This document shows, in pieces, positions 16,018-24,222 of a stretch of DNA of 64,000 nt; position 1 is the stretch's first letter, and the number at the start of each line of letters is the position of its first letter. The notes beneath the pieces are model-generated. The model had not been told where the DNA came from. It was given only the letters and a program-made list of their open reading frames with translations, and made no database searches. The position numbers were made by a program, and so were the translations under genes. The stretch lies in the NCBI RefSeq assembly GCF_042656585.1, contig NZ_JBHSPG010000004.1, one strand, 5' to 3'. This DNA comes from Thalassorhabdus alkalitolerans (GTDB lineage Bacteria > Bacillota > Bacilli > Bacillales > Marinococcaceae).

Positions 16018-17868
16018 ATGTGTGGAATAGCAGGATGGATACATTTTTCCTCTGACCTGCATCAAGAAAAAGAAGAGATGATAAAAATGATAAAGACGCT
16101 GCGGCTGCGAGGGCCAGATGAAGAAAATATATGGTCTGATCGTCATGCTTTGTTTGGACATACACGGCTCATTGTTGTGGATCCTGCTGGGGGAAAACAG
16201 CCAATGACAAAAACGGCAGCAGGGAAGACGTGTACGATCATTTATAATGGAGAACTCTATAATACAGAAGAGGTGCGAAAAGAGCTTCTTGCAAAAGGGT
16301 ATACCTTTGCTTCTTCTTCAGATACTGAAGTGTTGTTAACTGCGTTTCTTGAATGGAAGGAACAATGCGTGGAAAAAGTAAACGGTATTTTTGCTTTTGC
16401 AATTTGGGATCATCATAAAGAAGAGCTTTTCCTGGGAAGGGATCGGCTTGGAGTAAAGCCTCTCTTTTTTGCAGAAAAAAACGGAGGCTTTCTTTTTGCT
16501 TCAGAAATAAAAGCTATTTTGGCACACAGGGAGGTAAAAGCTGCCCTTGATGAAGAAGGGCTGTTGGATATTTTCGGCCTGGGGCCTTCGCGGACTCCTG
16601 GAAAAGGAGTGTTTCAAGGGATTCAAGAGCTTCGTCCTGCCCATGTCCTTCGTCTTTCAAGAACGGGAAAAAGAATCAGCAGATACTGGAATGTAAAGAG
16701 CGCTGATCATAAAGAGGATGAGCGGGATACTGCTCTTCATATACGCCAGCTGCTTCAGGATACTGTAGAAAGACAGCTGATTGCTGATGTACCGGTAAGT
16801 ACTCTTTTGTCCGGGGGAATAGATTCCAGTGCTTTGACAGCTTTTGCCGCTACACATCTTGCTGGTGAAGGGAAAGGAAAGCTCCACACGTTTTCTATCG
16901 ATTATGAAGATAACAGCAAGCACTTTAAAGCAAACGAATTTCAACCGGCCAGCGATAAATCGTTTATTGAATTAATGAGTAATCAATACTCGACAATCCA
17001 TCACAACAAAGTGATTCCTGTTCATACATTGGCTGATATGCTGGATGATGCAGTTATGGCCCGTGACTTGCCTGGCATGGCAGACATTGATTCTTCCTTA
17101 CTGTGGTTTTCAAAAGAAATAAAAAAGACTGCGACAGTGGCACTATCTGGAGAGTGTGCGGATGAAATCTTTGGGGGATATCCCTGGTTTTACAGGACGG
17201 ATCTTCTTCAAAGAAAAGGATTTCCGTGGATGGACTCCTTGAGTGAACGAAAAAAGCTGCTGCGAAAGGAATGGCAGGAAAAACTAAACGTAGAAGAGTA
17301 TTCACAGGACCGGTATCAAGAAACCTTGAAGGAAGTTCCTGCTCATGAAGATGATTCAAAGGAAGAGGCAAAGAGAAGAGAAATGTTTTACTTAAACATG
17401 ATATGGTTTATGACCACTTTGCTTGATAGAAAAGATCGCATGAGTATGGCTGCAAGCCTGGAGGTAAGGGTACCATTTGCCGACCACAGGCTGGTTGAAT
17501 ATGTGTGGAACATTCCTTGGGAAATGAAGAGGTTAAATGGGATGGAAAAAGGAATCCTCCGTAAAGCGCTGGAGGGGATTTTGCCTCATGAAGTCCTTTA
17601 CCGAAAGAAAAGTCCATACCCTAAAACACACCATCCAGTTTATACAAATCTGGTAACTCAAAAAGTCAGAGATATACTGGCAGATAAACACGCTCCAATT
17701 CTTGAAATAGTGGACCGTGCCGAATTAAAAAAGCTTGCTGACAGCAAGGGTGCTTCTTTTACCGTTCCCTGGTTCGGACAGCTGATGACAGGACCTCAGC
17801 TCCTTGCCAATATGGTTCAAATGAATAAGTGGCTTGAAATTAACCACATTGACATTATTTCTCCTTAA
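16018..17868 (+). CDS. asnO: Glutamine-hydrolysing asparagine synthase, AsnO-like
   Basis: A 616-residue amidotransferase. The N-terminal glutaminase domain begins MCGIAGW with Cys2 as nucleophile, and has RLRGPDEE and NGELYN (about 70-80). The synthetase domain has the ATP-binding SGGIDSSALTA (about 265-275) and the SGECADEIFGGYPW segment. Length and order match AsnO (YisO) of B. subtilis, which is linked to sporulation. Enzymes of this fold can also amidate other carboxylates, for example peptidoglycan meso-diaminopimelate. It is third in a run with a monooxygenase and a methyltransferase (85-bp gap with a small GGAACG/CGTTCC hairpin), so a non-asparagine substrate is possible. AGGAGGG precedes the ATG. 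Confidence 0.85.
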   Translation: MCGIAGWIHFSSDLHQEKEEMIKMIKTLRLRGPDEENIWSDRHALFGHTRLIVVDPAGGKQPMTKTAAGKTCTIIYNGELYNTEEVRKELLAKGYTFASSSDTEVLLTAFLEWKEQCVEKVNGIFAFAIWDHHKEELFLGRDRLGVKPLFFAEKNGGFLFASEIKAILAHREVKAALDEEGLLDIFGLGPSRTPGKGVFQGIQELRPAHVLRLSRTGKRISRYWNVKSADHKEDERDTALHIRQLLQDTVERQLIADVPVSTLLSGGIDSSALTAFAATHLAGEGKGKLHTFSIDYEDNSKHFKANEFQPASDKSFIELMSNQYSTIHHNKVIPVHTLADMLDDAVMARDLPGMADIDSSLLWFSKEIKKTATVALSGECADEIFGGYPWFYRTDLLQRKGFPWMDSLSERKKLLRKEWQEKLNVEEYSQDRYQETLKEVPAHEDDSKEEAKRREMFYLNMIWFMTTLLDRKDRMSMAASLEVRVPFADHRLVEYVWNIPWEMKRLNGMEKGILRKALEGILPHEVLYRKKSPYPKTHHPVYTNLVTQKVRDILADKHAPILEIVDRAELKKLADSKGASFTVPWFGQLMTGPQLLANMVQMNKWLEINHIDIISP

Positions 17869-17974
17869 GGCGCCATATGGAAGACACCGTGAAAGCGAAT
17901 GAAAAGAAGCTTAAGCGGGTGTCGCACTTGTACCTTTAGGTTCAGGGGAGTGGACTTGAACAATAGAATACTGA

Positions 17975-18035
17975 AAACAAAAAGAGCTCTCACCGATGTG
18001 AGGGCTCTTCTCTTTCTGGGTTTTGTCCCAGACTC
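17975..18035. repeat. Right-end fragment of the IS-derived repeat family (copy A)
   Basis: Copy A keeps only the hairpin AAGAGCTCTCAC/GTGAGGGCTCTT and the terminal inverted repeat ending GTTTTGTCCCAGACTC. The same end is present at 35086-35101 and 56143-56158. The hairpin with flanking A/T runs serves as a bidirectional terminator between asnO and the small DUF3918-like gene. Confidence 0.75.
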
Positions 18036-18058
18036 ATTTTAAACAGGAAGTAATCAGA

Positions 18059-18247
18059 CTAATCCCGCATTTCATCAAAGGCTTTTTGCATTGGCTCCAT
18101 CATGTTATTGTTTCCATTTCCATTACCATTACTTTGGCTTCTTCCCAGGCTATAAGCCGCTGCCCCTATTCCTAAGCTGACTAAAGATAACATGACTGCA
18201 TTATTGCCATTGTTTCTGCGGTTGTTATTTCGCCCCATGCCAAACAT
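18059..18247 (-). CDS. Small membrane protein, DUF3918-like
   Basis: A 62-residue protein with an Asn/Arg-rich head, one hydrophobic helix (AVMLSLVSLGIGAAAYSLG, residues 17-35), and an Asn/Gly-rich linker ending in MMEPMQKAFDEMRD. The helix resembles the short DUF3918 (YrzQ-like) proteins of Bacillus, but the match is by eye. GGAGGAG precedes the ATG at 18247 on the minus strand. A terminator (copy A of the IS-derived repeat) follows. Function unknown. Confidence 0.6.
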   Translation of the reverse strand: MFGMGRNNNRRNNGNNAVMLSLVSLGIGAAAYSLGRSQSNGNGNGNNNMMEPMQKAFDEMRD

Positions 18248-18368
18248 GAAACCATCTCCTCCTGTGTTTTAGCTGGAATTCATTCATTCAGCCCAGCCAT
18301 TATTAATATGAGGATTTTTCTTGGCATGTAAACAAGGATGTTGTTACCATGAGCTGCCCACCTGAACA

Positions 18369-18404
18369 AAAGAGGTTCCCTTATAGTAAGGAACCTCTTT
18401 TGTT
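18369..18404. terminator. Terminator of the acidic lipoprotein gene
   Basis: A 14-bp stem with one bulged C (AAAGAGGTTCC-CTTA with TAAGGAACCTCTTT) and T-rich sequence on both sides; it lies directly after the lipoprotein stop on the minus strand. Confidence 0.8.
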
Positions 18405-18407
18405 TCG

Positions 18408-19091
18408 TTATTCTTCCTCTGCATCATCGAGGTTAATTTCTATTTCCAAGTCATCACCAATGGTTTCTGCTTGGCCGTCAGTTGCTCCTTCAATAGAAAG
18501 GGTAAGGGTTTCAAGTTCGGCAGGATCCATGTCTAAGTAGAAAATAACATAATCCTTTTCGACTGAGTCTTCTCCAAACTCGCCGCCAACACTTCCCGAA
18601 TCAAAAATATCGGCACTTACCTCTTCACCTGTATTGGTGGAAAGAGAAGCCTGGTTAGGATAAAAAATCACCGTGTCTTCTTCATTGTTTTGAGCTTCCA
18701 TAAGCACGGCTACAATTGTTTCATCATCTTTTTCACCAACAAGAACTTCTTGAATGGAAAGCGAGATAGGACCGGATTCCTCTTCGATACCAAGGTCAGT
18801 GTCTTCATATATAATATTGGCATCATCAATTCCTTCAGCTGTAGTGGTTTCTTCTTCCGCTTCTTCTTCATCCAGCTCTTCATCTGGATCTGGAGATTCT
18901 TCATCTTCCTGTTCGTCCTCATCAATATCCTCGGCATCTTCCTCAGGAGCCTGTGCATCCTCTTCTACAATATCCCCGTTTTCTTCTGCTCCTTCATCAA
19001 TAACGGCATCGTCCTGGTCTTCTTCACCGTTACATGCTGTTCCAAGAACAAGCACAGAAGAGAGGGACACGAGCAGTAATGATTTTTTCAT
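18408..19091 (-). CDS. Acidic surface lipoprotein, function unknown
   Basis: A 227-residue exported lipoprotein. A lipoprotein signal peptide ends in the lipobox LGTAC (Cys at about residue 20). Residues 22-90 are almost entirely Glu and Asp, a flexible, highly charged linker. The C-terminal part (about 95-227) looks like a beta-sandwich of the telomeric-repeat-binding or DUF4352 type (FYPNQASLSTNTGEEVSAD, then VIFYLDMDPAELETLTLSIE), a tentative comparison. The acidity would suit life at high pH or salt. Single gene with its own terminator; AGGAGGTAC lies before the ATG on the minus strand. Confidence 0.75.
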   Translation of the reverse strand: MKKSLLLVSLSSVLVLGTACNGEEDQDDAVIDEGAEENGDIVEEDAQAPEEDAEDIDEDEQEDEESPDPDEELDEEEAEEETTTAEGIDDANIIYEDTDLGIEEESGPISLSIQEVLVGEKDDETIVAVLMEAQNNEEDTVIFYPNQASLSTNTGEEVSADIFDSGSVGGEFGEDSVEKDYVIFYLDMDPAELETLTLSIEGATDGQAETIGDDLEIEINLDDAEEE

Positions 19092-19318
19092 AAATTGTAC
19101 CTCCTATGTAAGCATGGTAATAATCTCTTCGATTGACCAATTATTAGTATACCTAAATAAATGAATTTGTAAAGAAAGGTATGGGTAAGCTGTTGTTTGT
19201 GGTCAAAGAGCCGTGACTGATTATATGTAGCTTTAAAGTTATACGATTTTATAAGAAACCCTTGTCTTTTTTCATGAAAAGGGATTCCAACCATGAGTCA
19301 TTTTTTCTGAAAAAGAAA

Positions 19319-19340
19319 ACCTCCCCTTTTAAGGAGAGGT
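19319..19340 (-). terminator. Terminator of the xpt-permease operon
   Basis: On the minus strand ACCTCTCCTT pairs with AAGGGGAGGT (one G-T pair), followed by TTTCTTTTT. It lies 10 bases after the permease stop. Confidence 0.85.
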
Positions 19341-19350
19341 AATAAAGAAT

Positions 19351-20868
19351 CTAAGCTGCTTCTTTTTTATCCTCTAATACTTCACCTGCCTGAACATTAG
19401 CAAATTTCAAGGAATAAAGAACAAAGAAAACACCAATGGCACAATAAGCTAGTGTAAAGTCTCCCGCTGCATTTACTGCTAAAGAAGGTGCATGCATAAA
19501 TCCAAAGAAAGAGAGGATGGCACCAACGAAAGAAAACGCTGCAGCCTTTTTGAAATTATGGTCAATGATAAAGACGGTAATGGCTCCAAGGATAATGGCC
19601 GTAAACATGGCTCCTTCACCGAGGGGGACAATGCCAGTTGAAATATCTCTGACTACTTCACCAGCTTCATTGTTAAATCTTGTCATGACATAGTTAGCGA
19701 CATAAGGAAGCATAGCCAGTGCCACTGCCGGATAATACTTTGTGGAATTCTGCTGAAAAGCAGAAGATACCATGGAAATTCCCACAAAAACAAGGATAGG
19801 AGCAACAGCTGCTACAGGTATGAAAGCGGAAATAGCAGCAATTAAGCCAAAGCAAGCTGCCAGTGCAAATACAGCGGCGTTTAAAATGCTGTACCCTCTT
19901 CCGGCTCCCATCCACTTCGAACCGACCGTAGCAATGTAAACAGTAGTTGGAAACAATCCACCAAACAATGTGCCGATCATTGTTCCTGTTCCATCAACAG
20001 CCTGGCATTCTCTTACGTCATAATCATCCCCTTCAGCAGACATGGCTTCTACATTATTCATTGTCTCAATTGCATTATAAAGTGTAATAGGCAGAATAAC
20101 TGCCAGTAAGCCAATAAGGGAGCCAAATAAATAATTAAATCCTTCAATCCCTGCAAGTGTAGGAACAAGAGGATAAAAGCCAAGATTGGCCATTCCTTCT
20201 TGTACCTGGTTCATATTCACTTCACCAATCACGAAAGCAAGGACGGTACCAATAACAATCGCAAAAAGAGATGTCGGGATGTTAAAAGGCATGGATATCT
20301 TGCCAAGAACGCCAACTAAGATAATGGCTAAGACAACTAACCCGACAACAGGTACAGAGAATGTATTGAATAGCATTTCTCCAGCGATAAAAGTAAGAGC
20401 GACACCTGCAAGGGCGCCAAGCATAGCTGCGCGAGGAAGGTTGCGTTTCACCCAGTTTCCAGAGAAAGCAACAAGAGCTTCAATCAACCCGCTTATGAAA
20501 CAAGCAGCCAATGCAATTTTCCATGCGAGTTCCGGATCTCCTGTTAATTGGTTTGCCGGCAGCAGGACCCCGAAGAGAAAAATAAACATAACGGGTGTGC
20601 TGATCCCGTAGGAAAGAGCTGTTACGTCTGTTCTTCCTTCCTTTTGGGCGAGACGGTTGGCCATGTAAGCATAATACAGGTTACCAAAAATGACTGCGGC
20701 GGCCGCTCCAGGAATTACTTTTCCAAAAACAATTTCTGCTGGAAACCCCATGCCAAGCATGGTTACGGCAATGATGACGAAATTGGCCAGGTTGTTTTGA
20801 AATAAAGCAAAAAAGGCGTCCGTATCTTCTTTTTTATACCACGGGTAATGGACAGTGTTGGTAGTCAT
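19351..20868 (-). CDS. NCS2-like purine (probably xanthine) permease
   Basis: A 505-residue permease with 12 to 14 hydrophobic helices. It has NCS2-type features such as VTALSYGISTPVMFIFLFG and ITLYNAIETMNNVEAMS, in which the Glu residues would lie in the transport core. It is longer than PbuX of B. subtilis (about 440) and looks like a different NCS2 branch. It follows xpt by 15 bases and sits under the same guanine-type riboswitch, so xanthine or guanine uptake is the natural inference. AGAGGG precedes the ATG on the minus strand. The C-terminus is short and charged. Confidence 0.8.
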   Translation of the reverse strand: MTTNTVHYPWYKKEDTDAFFALFQNNLANFVIIAVTMLGMGFPAEIVFGKVIPGAAAAVIFGNLYYAYMANRLAQKEGRTDVTALSYGISTPVMFIFLFGVLLPANQLTGDPELAWKIALAACFISGLIEALVAFSGNWVKRNLPRAAMLGALAGVALTFIAGEMLFNTFSVPVVGLVVLAIILVGVLGKISMPFNIPTSLFAIVIGTVLAFVIGEVNMNQVQEGMANLGFYPLVPTLAGIEGFNYLFGSLIGLLAVILPITLYNAIETMNNVEAMSAEGDDYDVRECQAVDGTGTMIGTLFGGLFPTTVYIATVGSKWMGAGRGYSILNAAVFALAACFGLIAAISAFIPVAAVAPILVFVGISMVSSAFQQNSTKYYPAVALAMLPYVANYVMTRFNNEAGEVVRDISTGIVPLGEGAMFTAIILGAITVFIIDHNFKKAAAFSFVGAILSFFGFMHAPSLAVNAAGDFTLAYCAIGVFFVLYSLKFANVQAGEVLEDKKEAA

Positions 20869-20883
20869 TGTTTTCCCTCTTTC

Positions 20884-21480
20884 TTACAGGCTCTGAGATG
20901 CCATTTCATTTTTTACAAATTCTACCTCGCTATGTGACAACGTTTCTATGCGGGCAAGTGATTCTACCCGATATCCTGCATCAACAAGCTTCTGTCGTCC
21001 CGGCTGAAAGGACTTTTCAATTACAATCCCAAAGCCGGCAATCGACGCACCGCTTTGCTTGATAACAGAGGCAAGCCCGAGGGCAGCTTGTCCGTTAGCT
21101 AAAAAGTCATCAATAAGCAAGACGCGGTCAGTTGAAGTGAGAAGGGATTTGGAAATGGTGATCGTATTTGTTTCTTGCTTTGTAAAAGAATAAACGTCCG
21201 CTGTATAGACATCATCTGTCATAGTTATTGACTTTTTCTTTCTGGCAAAAATAAGCTCTACCCCAAGTTCGGAAGCAGTCATAAGAGCGGGGGCGATTCC
21301 GGAGGATTCTATCGTTACCACCTTGGTTATCAGCTCACGTCGAAAGCGAGCAGCAAACTCTTTACCTATTTCGCTCATTAAAGCAGGATCAATTTGATGA
21401 TTTAAAAACGTATCGACTTTCAATACACCTTCAGATAAAACAAGGCCTCTTTCGGTAATTGCCTTTTCCAAACTTCTCAT
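20884..21480 (-). CDS. xpt: Xanthine phosphoribosyltransferase
   Basis: A 198-residue salvage enzyme that makes XMP from xanthine and PRPP. The family signature is present: KVDTFLNHQIDPALMSEIG near the N-terminus, IESSGIAPALMTA, the PRPP loop VLLIDDFLANGQAALGL (about 130-146) and IEKSFQPGRQKLVDAGYRVE. Upstream in-frame codons at 21516 and 21489 exist, but AAAGGATG is spaced for the ATG at 21480, giving the usual length. It is the first gene after a purine riboswitch and is followed by an NCS2 permease gene. Confidence 0.93.
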   Translation of the reverse strand: MRSLEKAITERGLVLSEGVLKVDTFLNHQIDPALMSEIGKEFAARFRRELITKVVTIESSGIAPALMTASELGVELIFARKKKSITMTDDVYTADVYSFTKQETNTITISKSLLTSTDRVLLIDDFLANGQAALGLASVIKQSGASIAGFGIVIEKSFQPGRQKLVDAGYRVESLARIETLSHSEVEFVKNEMASQSL

Positions 21481-21523
21481 TTCTGTCATCCTTTCAGTTA
21501 CAATTCGTCCACTCAATGAAAAA

Positions 21524-21570
21524 AGCCCGATCTCCAGTGTCCATATGAGCGAACAACTGATGATCGGGCT
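21524..21570 (-). terminator. Riboswitch-controlled terminator upstream of xpt
   Basis: On the minus strand AGCCCGATC pairs with GATCGGGCT, extended by CAGT with ACTG, then a run of T. It lies between the purine aptamer and xpt, so ligand binding would favour termination. Confidence 0.88.
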
Positions 21571-21604
21571 GTGTGCATAAAATAAGCCATATTCATCCGA
21601 GGTT

Positions 21605-21673
21605 CACCCATAGTCGAATGATATGGTCATTCGGTAGAAACTTGCAGGCCGTATTCCCGCGATTATATGAGTG
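21605..21673 (-). promoter_or_regulatory. Purine riboswitch aptamer, guanine type
   Basis: On the minus strand the element opens with CACTCATATAATCGCGGG and contains GCAAGTTTCTACCG and CGACTATGGGTG, the conserved three-way junction of xpt-type purine riboswitches. P1 pairs CACTCAT with ATGGGTG. The discriminator base in CGACTATG is C, not T, which predicts guanine or hypoxanthine recognition and not adenine. A terminator follows, so this is a transcriptional OFF switch. Confidence 0.95.
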
Positions 21674-21701
21674 AGTATGTATAAATTTGTCGTATGTATG
21701 G

Positions 21702-21730
21702 ATTATAACGCAAATTGACAAAGTTGAAAA
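21702..21730 (-). promoter_or_regulatory. Likely SigA promoter of the xpt operon
   Basis: On the minus strand TATAAT (21702-21707) is preceded at 17 bases by TTTTCA (21725-21730). It lies 29 bases upstream of the aptamer. The remaining sequence to 21996 is A/T rich with no further recognised feature. Confidence 0.55.
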
Positions 21731-21996
21731 GAAAAAATAGCTTTAAATACGAATTTTGATTTTAATATTGATTTTAATGTTCGTATTTTGGTAAGTTTTA
21801 CTTTTTGAGAAGTAAGGAATAGATGGGGACTGTACAGGCTGTCTCGTTGACTTTTATAAGGCTGTTCGTTACATTTTATGAGGGGAACCGCAATTGAAAG
21901 CTATTCTTTTTTGAAGCACTCATTAAAGAAAAGTAATTATGAATGGTTTCATGGCTTTTAGACAAGGTTATACATATGTAAAAGAGGTGATTAAAT

Positions 21997-22497
21997 ATGT
22001 TGAAAAAATTATTTGGAAAGAAAAATGAGCCACAGGATTTGGTGGTTTTTTCTCCTGTTTCAGGAAAATACGTTGATTTAACAGAAGTACCGGATCCAAC
22101 ATTTTCGGAAAAAATGATGGGAGAAGGCTTTGCTGTTGATCCTTCTGAAGGAAGGGTAGTCTCCCCAGTAGATGGAAAGGTCATTCAGGTATTTCCTACA
22201 AAACATGCCGTTGGTATTAAGTCTAATGAAGGTCTTGATATTCTTATTCATATCGGACTGGAAACAGTGGCAATGAATGGAGAAGGATTTGAAGCTCACG
22301 TCTCAGAAGGAGACAAAGTAAAAGCAGGAGACCTTCTCATTGAATTTTCCCTTGACGATGTTAAGGAAAAAGCAAAAAGCACTTTAACTCCAGTGGTATT
22401 TACTGAAGGGGAACAATTTGAGAACCTGGAATTAAAAGAAGCTGAAGATGTAAAAGGCGGAGAAACGGAAGTCGCTTCTGTGACTGTGAAAGCTTAA
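21997..22497 (+). CDS. crr: PTS glucose-type EIIA domain protein
   Basis: A 166-residue free-standing EIIA-Glc domain that passes phosphate from HPr to an EIIB partner. Conserved elements are SPVSGKYVDLTEVPDPTFSE, FPTKHAVGIKS (His near 68) and DILIHIGLETV with the phosphorylated His near 86. The usual C-terminal GEVV-type strand is present before an acidic tail. AGAGGTGA precedes the ATG. No EIIB or EIIC gene lies nearby, so its permease partner must be elsewhere; a lone BglG-type antiterminator is encoded 2 kb downstream. A strong terminator isolates the gene. Confidence 0.9.
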   Translation: MLKKLFGKKNEPQDLVVFSPVSGKYVDLTEVPDPTFSEKMMGEGFAVDPSEGRVVSPVDGKVIQVFPTKHAVGIKSNEGLDILIHIGLETVAMNGEGFEAHVSEGDKVKAGDLLIEFSLDDVKEKAKSTLTPVVFTEGEQFENLELKEAEDVKGGETEVASVTVKA

Positions 22498-22510
22498 GGC
22501 ATTAGTGAAA

Positions 22511-22535
22511 ACACCCGGGCAACCGGGTGTTTTTT
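22511..22535 (+). terminator. Terminator of the EIIA gene
   Basis: ACACCCGG pairs with CCGGGTGT around GCAA, followed by five T residues. Confidence 0.92.
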
Positions 22536-22582
22536 GTGCCTGCAAGTTTTCAGGTTTCGTATATATTTCTCCGGAAAATTTA

Positions 22583-22607
22583 GTTTTAAACCATAGGATA
22601 CGGGAAG
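22583..22607 (+). promoter_or_regulatory. SigB-type promoter of the first stress paralogue
   Basis: GTTTTA (22583-22588) and GGGAAG (22602-22607) are separated by 13 bases, close to the SigB pattern GTTTAA and GGGTAT. It lies 51 bases before the TTG start. Confidence 0.6.
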
Positions 22608-22658
22608 GTAGATTGTATAGAACAAAACAAACAGGTACAGCTACCGGAGGTGATTTCC

Positions 22659-23312
22659 TTGGCAGAAAGAGTAATAGGCGTTTATGAAAAAGAGCAAGAA
22701 GTCATTACTGCTGTTGAAGAGCTTAAAAAAGAAGGACTTGACCCATCTGATATGTCTTTGGCTGTTGATGAAAAGACAGATGCCAGTTATTTGATGAGGG
22801 AAACAGGTGTGCAAACTGAAACTGAAAAAACAACTGAAGCCAGTGAAGGCAATAATAAAGGAATGCTTGATAAGCTTAAGCAAGCTTTTACAGGCAATAA
22901 TCAACAGAGTAATAAGACATCTGGAAATGTAAAAGAAAAATTTATTAGTATGGGCATGACTGAGGAAGAGGCAACGGAGTATAAGGACCAAATAAAAGAA
23001 GGAAAAATGGTTTTATTTGTAACCAGAGATGCAGACGAGAGTTTAGGAGGTCCTATTGGTCATACTACCAAACCTACGTCAACGGATCGTCCTCCATTAA
23101 TGGGTTCCACCTCAAGTGAAAGGGAGACTGAGGGAAGCTCCATGAAAACAGAGGAAACCCCAGGTGAAACAGAAGGAACGCCAAATAAACCTGCGAAACC
23201 CAAAAGGTCATATGCGACTCAAGGCACCAGTGATCCAGCACCGGAAGGATCTTCACCACAACACAGTAAATCTGAGCCAGTCGCTTCAGAGGATGAAAAT
23301 AGAAACAAATAA
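22659..23312 (+). CDS. General stress protein 17M-like (YflT-type), copy 1
   Basis: A 217-residue protein. The N-terminal 110 residues match the YflT/GS17M domain: ERVIGVYEKEQEVITAVEEL, DPSDMSLAVDE and a KEKFISMGMTEEEATEYKDQIKEG segment ending in MVLFVTRD. The last 90 residues are low-complexity (Ser, Thr, Pro, Glu) and probably disordered. Translation starts at TTG 22659, eight bases after GGAGG; the GTG at 22650 overlaps that site. A SigB-type promoter lies upstream and a paralogue follows at 23530, so a role in general stress is likely; the molecular activity is unknown. Confidence 0.75.
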   Translation: MAERVIGVYEKEQEVITAVEELKKEGLDPSDMSLAVDEKTDASYLMRETGVQTETEKTTEASEGNNKGMLDKLKQAFTGNNQQSNKTSGNVKEKFISMGMTEEEATEYKDQIKEGKMVLFVTRDADESLGGPIGHTTKPTSTDRPPLMGSTSSERETEGSSMKTEETPGETEGTPNKPAKPKRSYATQGTSDPAPEGSSPQHSKSEPVASEDENRNK

Positions 23313-23464
23313 AGCATTCTTATAATGTCGACAGGGGACCAGCATACGCTGGTTCTCTTATTATAAAGAACGAACATTTGAATTTTTTAATCATTTATTT
23401 ATTTTCCATCGCTCCCTGGGTAGCGGCTGAATTAACATGACCACGTCCTCTTTTGCAAAGCCTT

Positions 23465-23489
23465 GTTTTCAAAGAACAATGTAGGGGAA
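23465..23489 (+). promoter_or_regulatory. SigB-type promoter of the second stress paralogue
   Basis: GTTTTC (23465-23470) and GGGGAA (23484-23489) are 13 bases apart, near the SigB consensus and similar in layout to the motif before copy 1. Confidence 0.55.
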
Positions 23490-23529
23490 TTGAAGTAAAA
23501 AGCACTTTTTAAAGAAAGGAAGGTATAAA

Positions 23530-24123
23530 ATGGCCAATAGAGTTGTTGGTGTGTATGATTCAAAAAAGAAACTTCTGGAGAACGTGGAAGAGCTTAAGGC
23601 AAAAGGCATTGATGCATCGGACATTTCGATTGTAGCTAAAGACGAAGATACAGCAAATTTTTACGGTGAACAAACCGGGGCTCAAACAATGGCGGATACG
23701 TACGATGCTGACCAAGATGAAGGTTTTTTTGAGAAGGTCAAAGCGGCCTTTCAAACAAAAGGTGAGGTTGAAACAAGTGACGCAAGGACCCTGACTGATA
23801 AATTTATGACCTTGGGACTGCCTGAAGATGAGGCCAGAAAGTACCACGATAAAGTGGAAGACGGAGGGATTGTGGTCTTAGTGGATCGTCCTGCTTATGA
23901 AGATAACGGCAGCAAGAGTAGTCAGGGCAATACCCAAGAAGGTATTTCATCAACTTCTTCGGATGCAGGTGCCGAACCCCTCGCATCCTCTTCTGATATA
24001 GGAACAGAAACAACCAGAAACGAGAGTGACCATCCAATCGAAGGGACACAAAATCCTGCACCAGGCAGAGACAAATTTTCTGACAACGCGTTAAATCATC
24101 AGGAGAATAATGAAAACAAATAA
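23530..24123 (+). CDS. General stress protein 17M-like (YflT-type), copy 2
   Basis: A 197-residue paralogue of the gene at 22659. The domain is complete: NRVVGVYDSKKKLLENVEEL, IDASDISIVAKDE, then KFMTLGLPEDEARKYHDKVEDG and IVVLVDRP. The C-terminal 70 residues are again Ser/Thr/Glu-rich and not conserved between the copies, so selection acts mainly on the domain. AAAGGAAGG precedes the ATG. It has its own SigB-type promoter and a terminator (24129-24157), so it is a separate unit from copy 1. Confidence 0.78.
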   Translation: MANRVVGVYDSKKKLLENVEELKAKGIDASDISIVAKDEDTANFYGEQTGAQTMADTYDADQDEGFFEKVKAAFQTKGEVETSDARTLTDKFMTLGLPEDEARKYHDKVEDGGIVVLVDRPAYEDNGSKSSQGNTQEGISSTSSDAGAEPLASSSDIGTETTRNESDHPIEGTQNPAPGRDKFSDNALNHQENNENK

Positions 24124-24128
24124 TGGAG

Positions 24129-24157
24129 AAAGGGCAGCACAAGCTGCTCTTTTTTTA
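24129..24157 (+). terminator. Terminator of stress paralogue 2
   Basis: AAAGGGCAGC pairs with GCTGCTCTTT around ACAA, followed by a T run. Confidence 0.85.
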
Positions 24158-24222
24158 AAAAGAATAGTTTTGTTGTTTTACAGCAGGGGTGCTACAAAAG
24201 AATAGTAAAGGGAGGCAGGAGT

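Noticed and set aside
18754..19164. Long Ser-rich plus-strand frame opposite the acidic lipoprotein gene
   Set aside because: It is the antisense of the Glu/Asp-rich linker (GAA/GAT codons read as Ser), has no ribosome site, and the minus-strand gene has a lipoprotein signal.
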